NCBI GenBank assembly: GCA_023247155.1
Contig: JAHFGZ010000019.1
Coordinates: forward strand, 1-6,798
Length of the DNA: 6,798 nt
Source of the DNA: Candidatus Omnitrophota bacterium
Lineage (GTDB): Bacteria; Omnitrophota; Gorgyraeia; Aquiviventales; Aquiviventaceae
Reading direction: 5' to 3'
Positions within the stretch are counted from its first letter, which is position 1. Each line of letters begins with the position of its first letter. This document shows positions 5,887-6,798 of this stretch, one piece after another. The notes below the pieces were generated by a model, which was not told where the DNA came from, did not search any database, and saw nothing but the letters and a program-made list of their open reading frames with translations. The position numbers and the translations under genes are program-made.

Positions 5887-6013
5887 GAGAGGATTTGAAG
5901 GGAGGCCCGACCGGAAGAGACGGAGCCGCGAGCGAGCAGCGAGCGGCGACTTCCACGGGAGGGCCGGGCGGCGACCGGAGCGAGCGCAGCGAGCGGAGGC
6001 GCCAAATCCTCTC
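5887..6013. mobile_element. Small non-coding insertion bounded by inverted repeats (MITE-like or att-bounded)
   Basis: The segment begins with GAGAGGATTTG (5887-5897) and ends with its exact inverse CAAATCCTCTC (6003-6013). The inside is very GC-rich, with imperfectly repeated GCGAGCGAGCAGCGAGCGG-type motifs (5928-5947 and 5979-5997). It holds no credible gene or tRNA. With the direct repeat of the tRNA-Leu end it looks like a 148-bp insertion that rebuilt the tRNA 3' end. It could be a MITE, a relic integrated element, or a local duplication with rearrangement. Confidence 0.45.
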
Positions 6014-6022
6014 TCGCCCATC
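6003..6022 (+). repeat. Direct repeat of the tRNA-Leu 3' end, copy 2
   Basis: An exact copy of 5855-5874, offset by 148 bp. The 5' two thirds of the tRNA are absent, so it is a fragment, not a gene. Confidence 0.8.
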
Positions 6023-6060
6023 GTAGACGAAGCCAGACTGTCCGCGGCCTTTCGGATTCG

Positions 6061-6077
6061 CGTTCCGCGCAGGAACG
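6061..6077 (+). other. Hairpin in the 33-nt segment unique to leader copy 2
   Basis: CGTTCC (6061-6066) pairs with GGAACG (6072-6077) around GCGCA. It lies in the 33 nt (6045-6077) that separate the outer match CAGACTGTCCG from the main repeat in copy 2 and are missing in copy 1. Confidence 0.4.
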
Positions 6078-6079
6078 TG

Positions 6080-6181
6080 GGGAGGGGGACCAGGGAGCCC
6101 CATCGGGTCGCATGACCATCAAGAGCGATTCCTTATCGGGGCGACCGATAGGGGGGAACCTCGGTTCCCCCCTATGGAGCG
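6080..6181 (+). repeat. 102-bp tRNA-leader repeat, copy 2 (upstream of tRNA-Gly)
   Basis: It is identical to 5435-5536 and ends 25 nt before tRNA-Gly. The 12-bp hairpin recurs at 6148-6175 and the alternative upstream stem at 6098-6154. Perfect identity in the core against roughly three-quarters identity in the tRNA-proximal flank suggests recent spread, gene conversion, or strong constraint on the core. Confidence 0.9.
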
Positions 6182-6206
6182 TCCCTCGTGTGACTGTAGA
6201 CGCGAC

Positions 6207-6281
<75 letters not shown>

Positions 6282-6322
6282 TTTGATGCTCACCGATGTT
6301 CTCAGCTGAGGCGAGGGTGCGG

Positions 6323-6796
6323 ATGAATGTGATGGAGTTCCTGGATGAGCGCGCCGTGACGGTCGACGTCAAGGCGCGCCAGAGCAAGGAAGAGGTGATC
6401 CGCGAGCTGGTCGAGCTGCTCGTGCGGGCCGGGTCGATCAAGGAGCGGGATGTCCACAAGCTGGTGCAGATCCTCCTGAAGCGGGAGTCGCTGGGGTCGA
6501 CCGGGATCGGCCAGGGGGTGGCCATCCCGCACGGCAAATCGGATTGCGTGACGAAGCTGGTGGGCGCCTTCGGCGTGTCGCGCGCAGGGGTGGACTTCGA
6601 CGCGCTCGATGGTGAGCCGGTCTCGCTGCTCTTCCTGCTCGTCGCCCCCGAGGATTCCGCCGGCCCGCACCTGAAGGCCCTCGCCCGCATCTCCCGCCTG
6701 CTCAAAGACAAGCACTTCCGGGACACCCTGCGGAACGCCAAGGACGAGAAGACGCTGGTGCGCATCATCCGCGAGGAGGACGAGCACCGCCACTAA
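6323..6796 (+). CDS. ptsN: PTS EIIA domain protein (PtsN/EIIA-Ntr-like)
   Basis: This 157-aa cytoplasmic phosphocarrier of the fructose/mannitol EIIA family most resembles the regulatory EIIA-Ntr type. The phosphorylatable histidine is H70 in GIGQGVAIPHGK (61-72), and the second conserved histidine H116 is in PEDSAGPHLKALARISRLLKD (109-129). It is a single domain of normal length with no EIIB or EIIC attached, favouring a regulatory rather than transport role. ATG 6323 is chosen because the family starts a few residues before the first helix (MNVMEFL) and GAGGG (6313-6317) lies 5 nt upstream. ATG 6296 in frame adds nine residues, has no ribosome site and lies only 15 nt after tRNA-Gly. No EI, HPr, rpoN or hprK is in view; the window ends two bases after TAA. 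Confidence 0.9.
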   Translation: MNVMEFLDERAVTVDVKARQSKEEVIRELVELLVRAGSIKERDVHKLVQILLKRESLGSTGIGQGVAIPHGKSDCVTKLVGAFGVSRAGVDFDALDGEPVSLLFLLVAPEDSAGPHLKALARISRLLKDKHFRDTLRNAKDEKTLVRIIREEDEHRH

Positions 6797-6798
6797 CG

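Noticed and set aside
5751..6115. Sense open frames over tRNA-Leu and the downstream spacer
   Set aside because: They overlap a clear tRNA gene and GC-rich repeats, have no ribosome site and resemble no protein family.

Overview
The window is GC-rich, densely packed bacterial DNA. All six protein genes and all four tRNA genes lie on the + strand. Strong G/C bias at third codon positions, a two-subunit 2-oxoacid:ferredoxin oxidoreductase and tRNA genes that only partly encode CCA suggest an environmental, probably anaerobic or microaerophilic bacterium. A poorly cultured high-GC lineage such as Methylomirabilota/Rokubacteria or a deltaproteobacterial relative would fit, but this is a weak inference because no rRNA or phylogenetic marker is present.

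Layout. Positions 3-269 hold the 3' part of a small Rieske [2Fe-2S] protein. A gap with a strong GC hairpin follows. Position 351 starts a 325-aa PP-loop ATPase related to tRNA thiouridylases, with a C-terminal NFACT-R-like domain. Fourteen bases after it begins korA (1343-3100, fused gamma-alpha subunit). korB overlaps korA by 41 nt (3060-3914). An aspartate ammonia-lyase gene overlaps korB by the four bases ATGA (3911-5356). The genes from 351 to 5356 read as one probable transcription unit. The Kor enzyme interconverts a 2-oxoacid and an acyl-CoA using ferredoxin. The lyase interconverts aspartate and fumarate. Together they would feed or drain C4/C5 intermediates around the (possibly reductive) TCA cycle.

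From 5357 to 6281 there is a tRNA cluster: Arg(TCG), Lys(CTT), Leu(TAG), Gly(GCC). A PTS EIIA (PtsN-like) gene follows at 6323-6796.

The unusual content is non-coding. (1) A 102-bp block is repeated with no mismatch at 5435-5536 and 6080-6181. Each copy lies 24-25 nt upstream of a tRNA gene, and only these two tRNAs (Arg, Gly) encode CCA. The block can form a 12-bp hairpin and a mutually exclusive longer stem upstream. Its flanks are also related but diverged. (2) The 3' end of tRNA-Leu is duplicated as a 20-bp direct repeat 148 bp downstream, with an inverted copy of the same segment between them, which looks like a small att-like or MITE-like insertion. (3) Two REP-like palindromes, 43 bp apart, are built into the N-terminal codons of the aspartase gene. 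Removing exactly 63 nt restores a family-like start.
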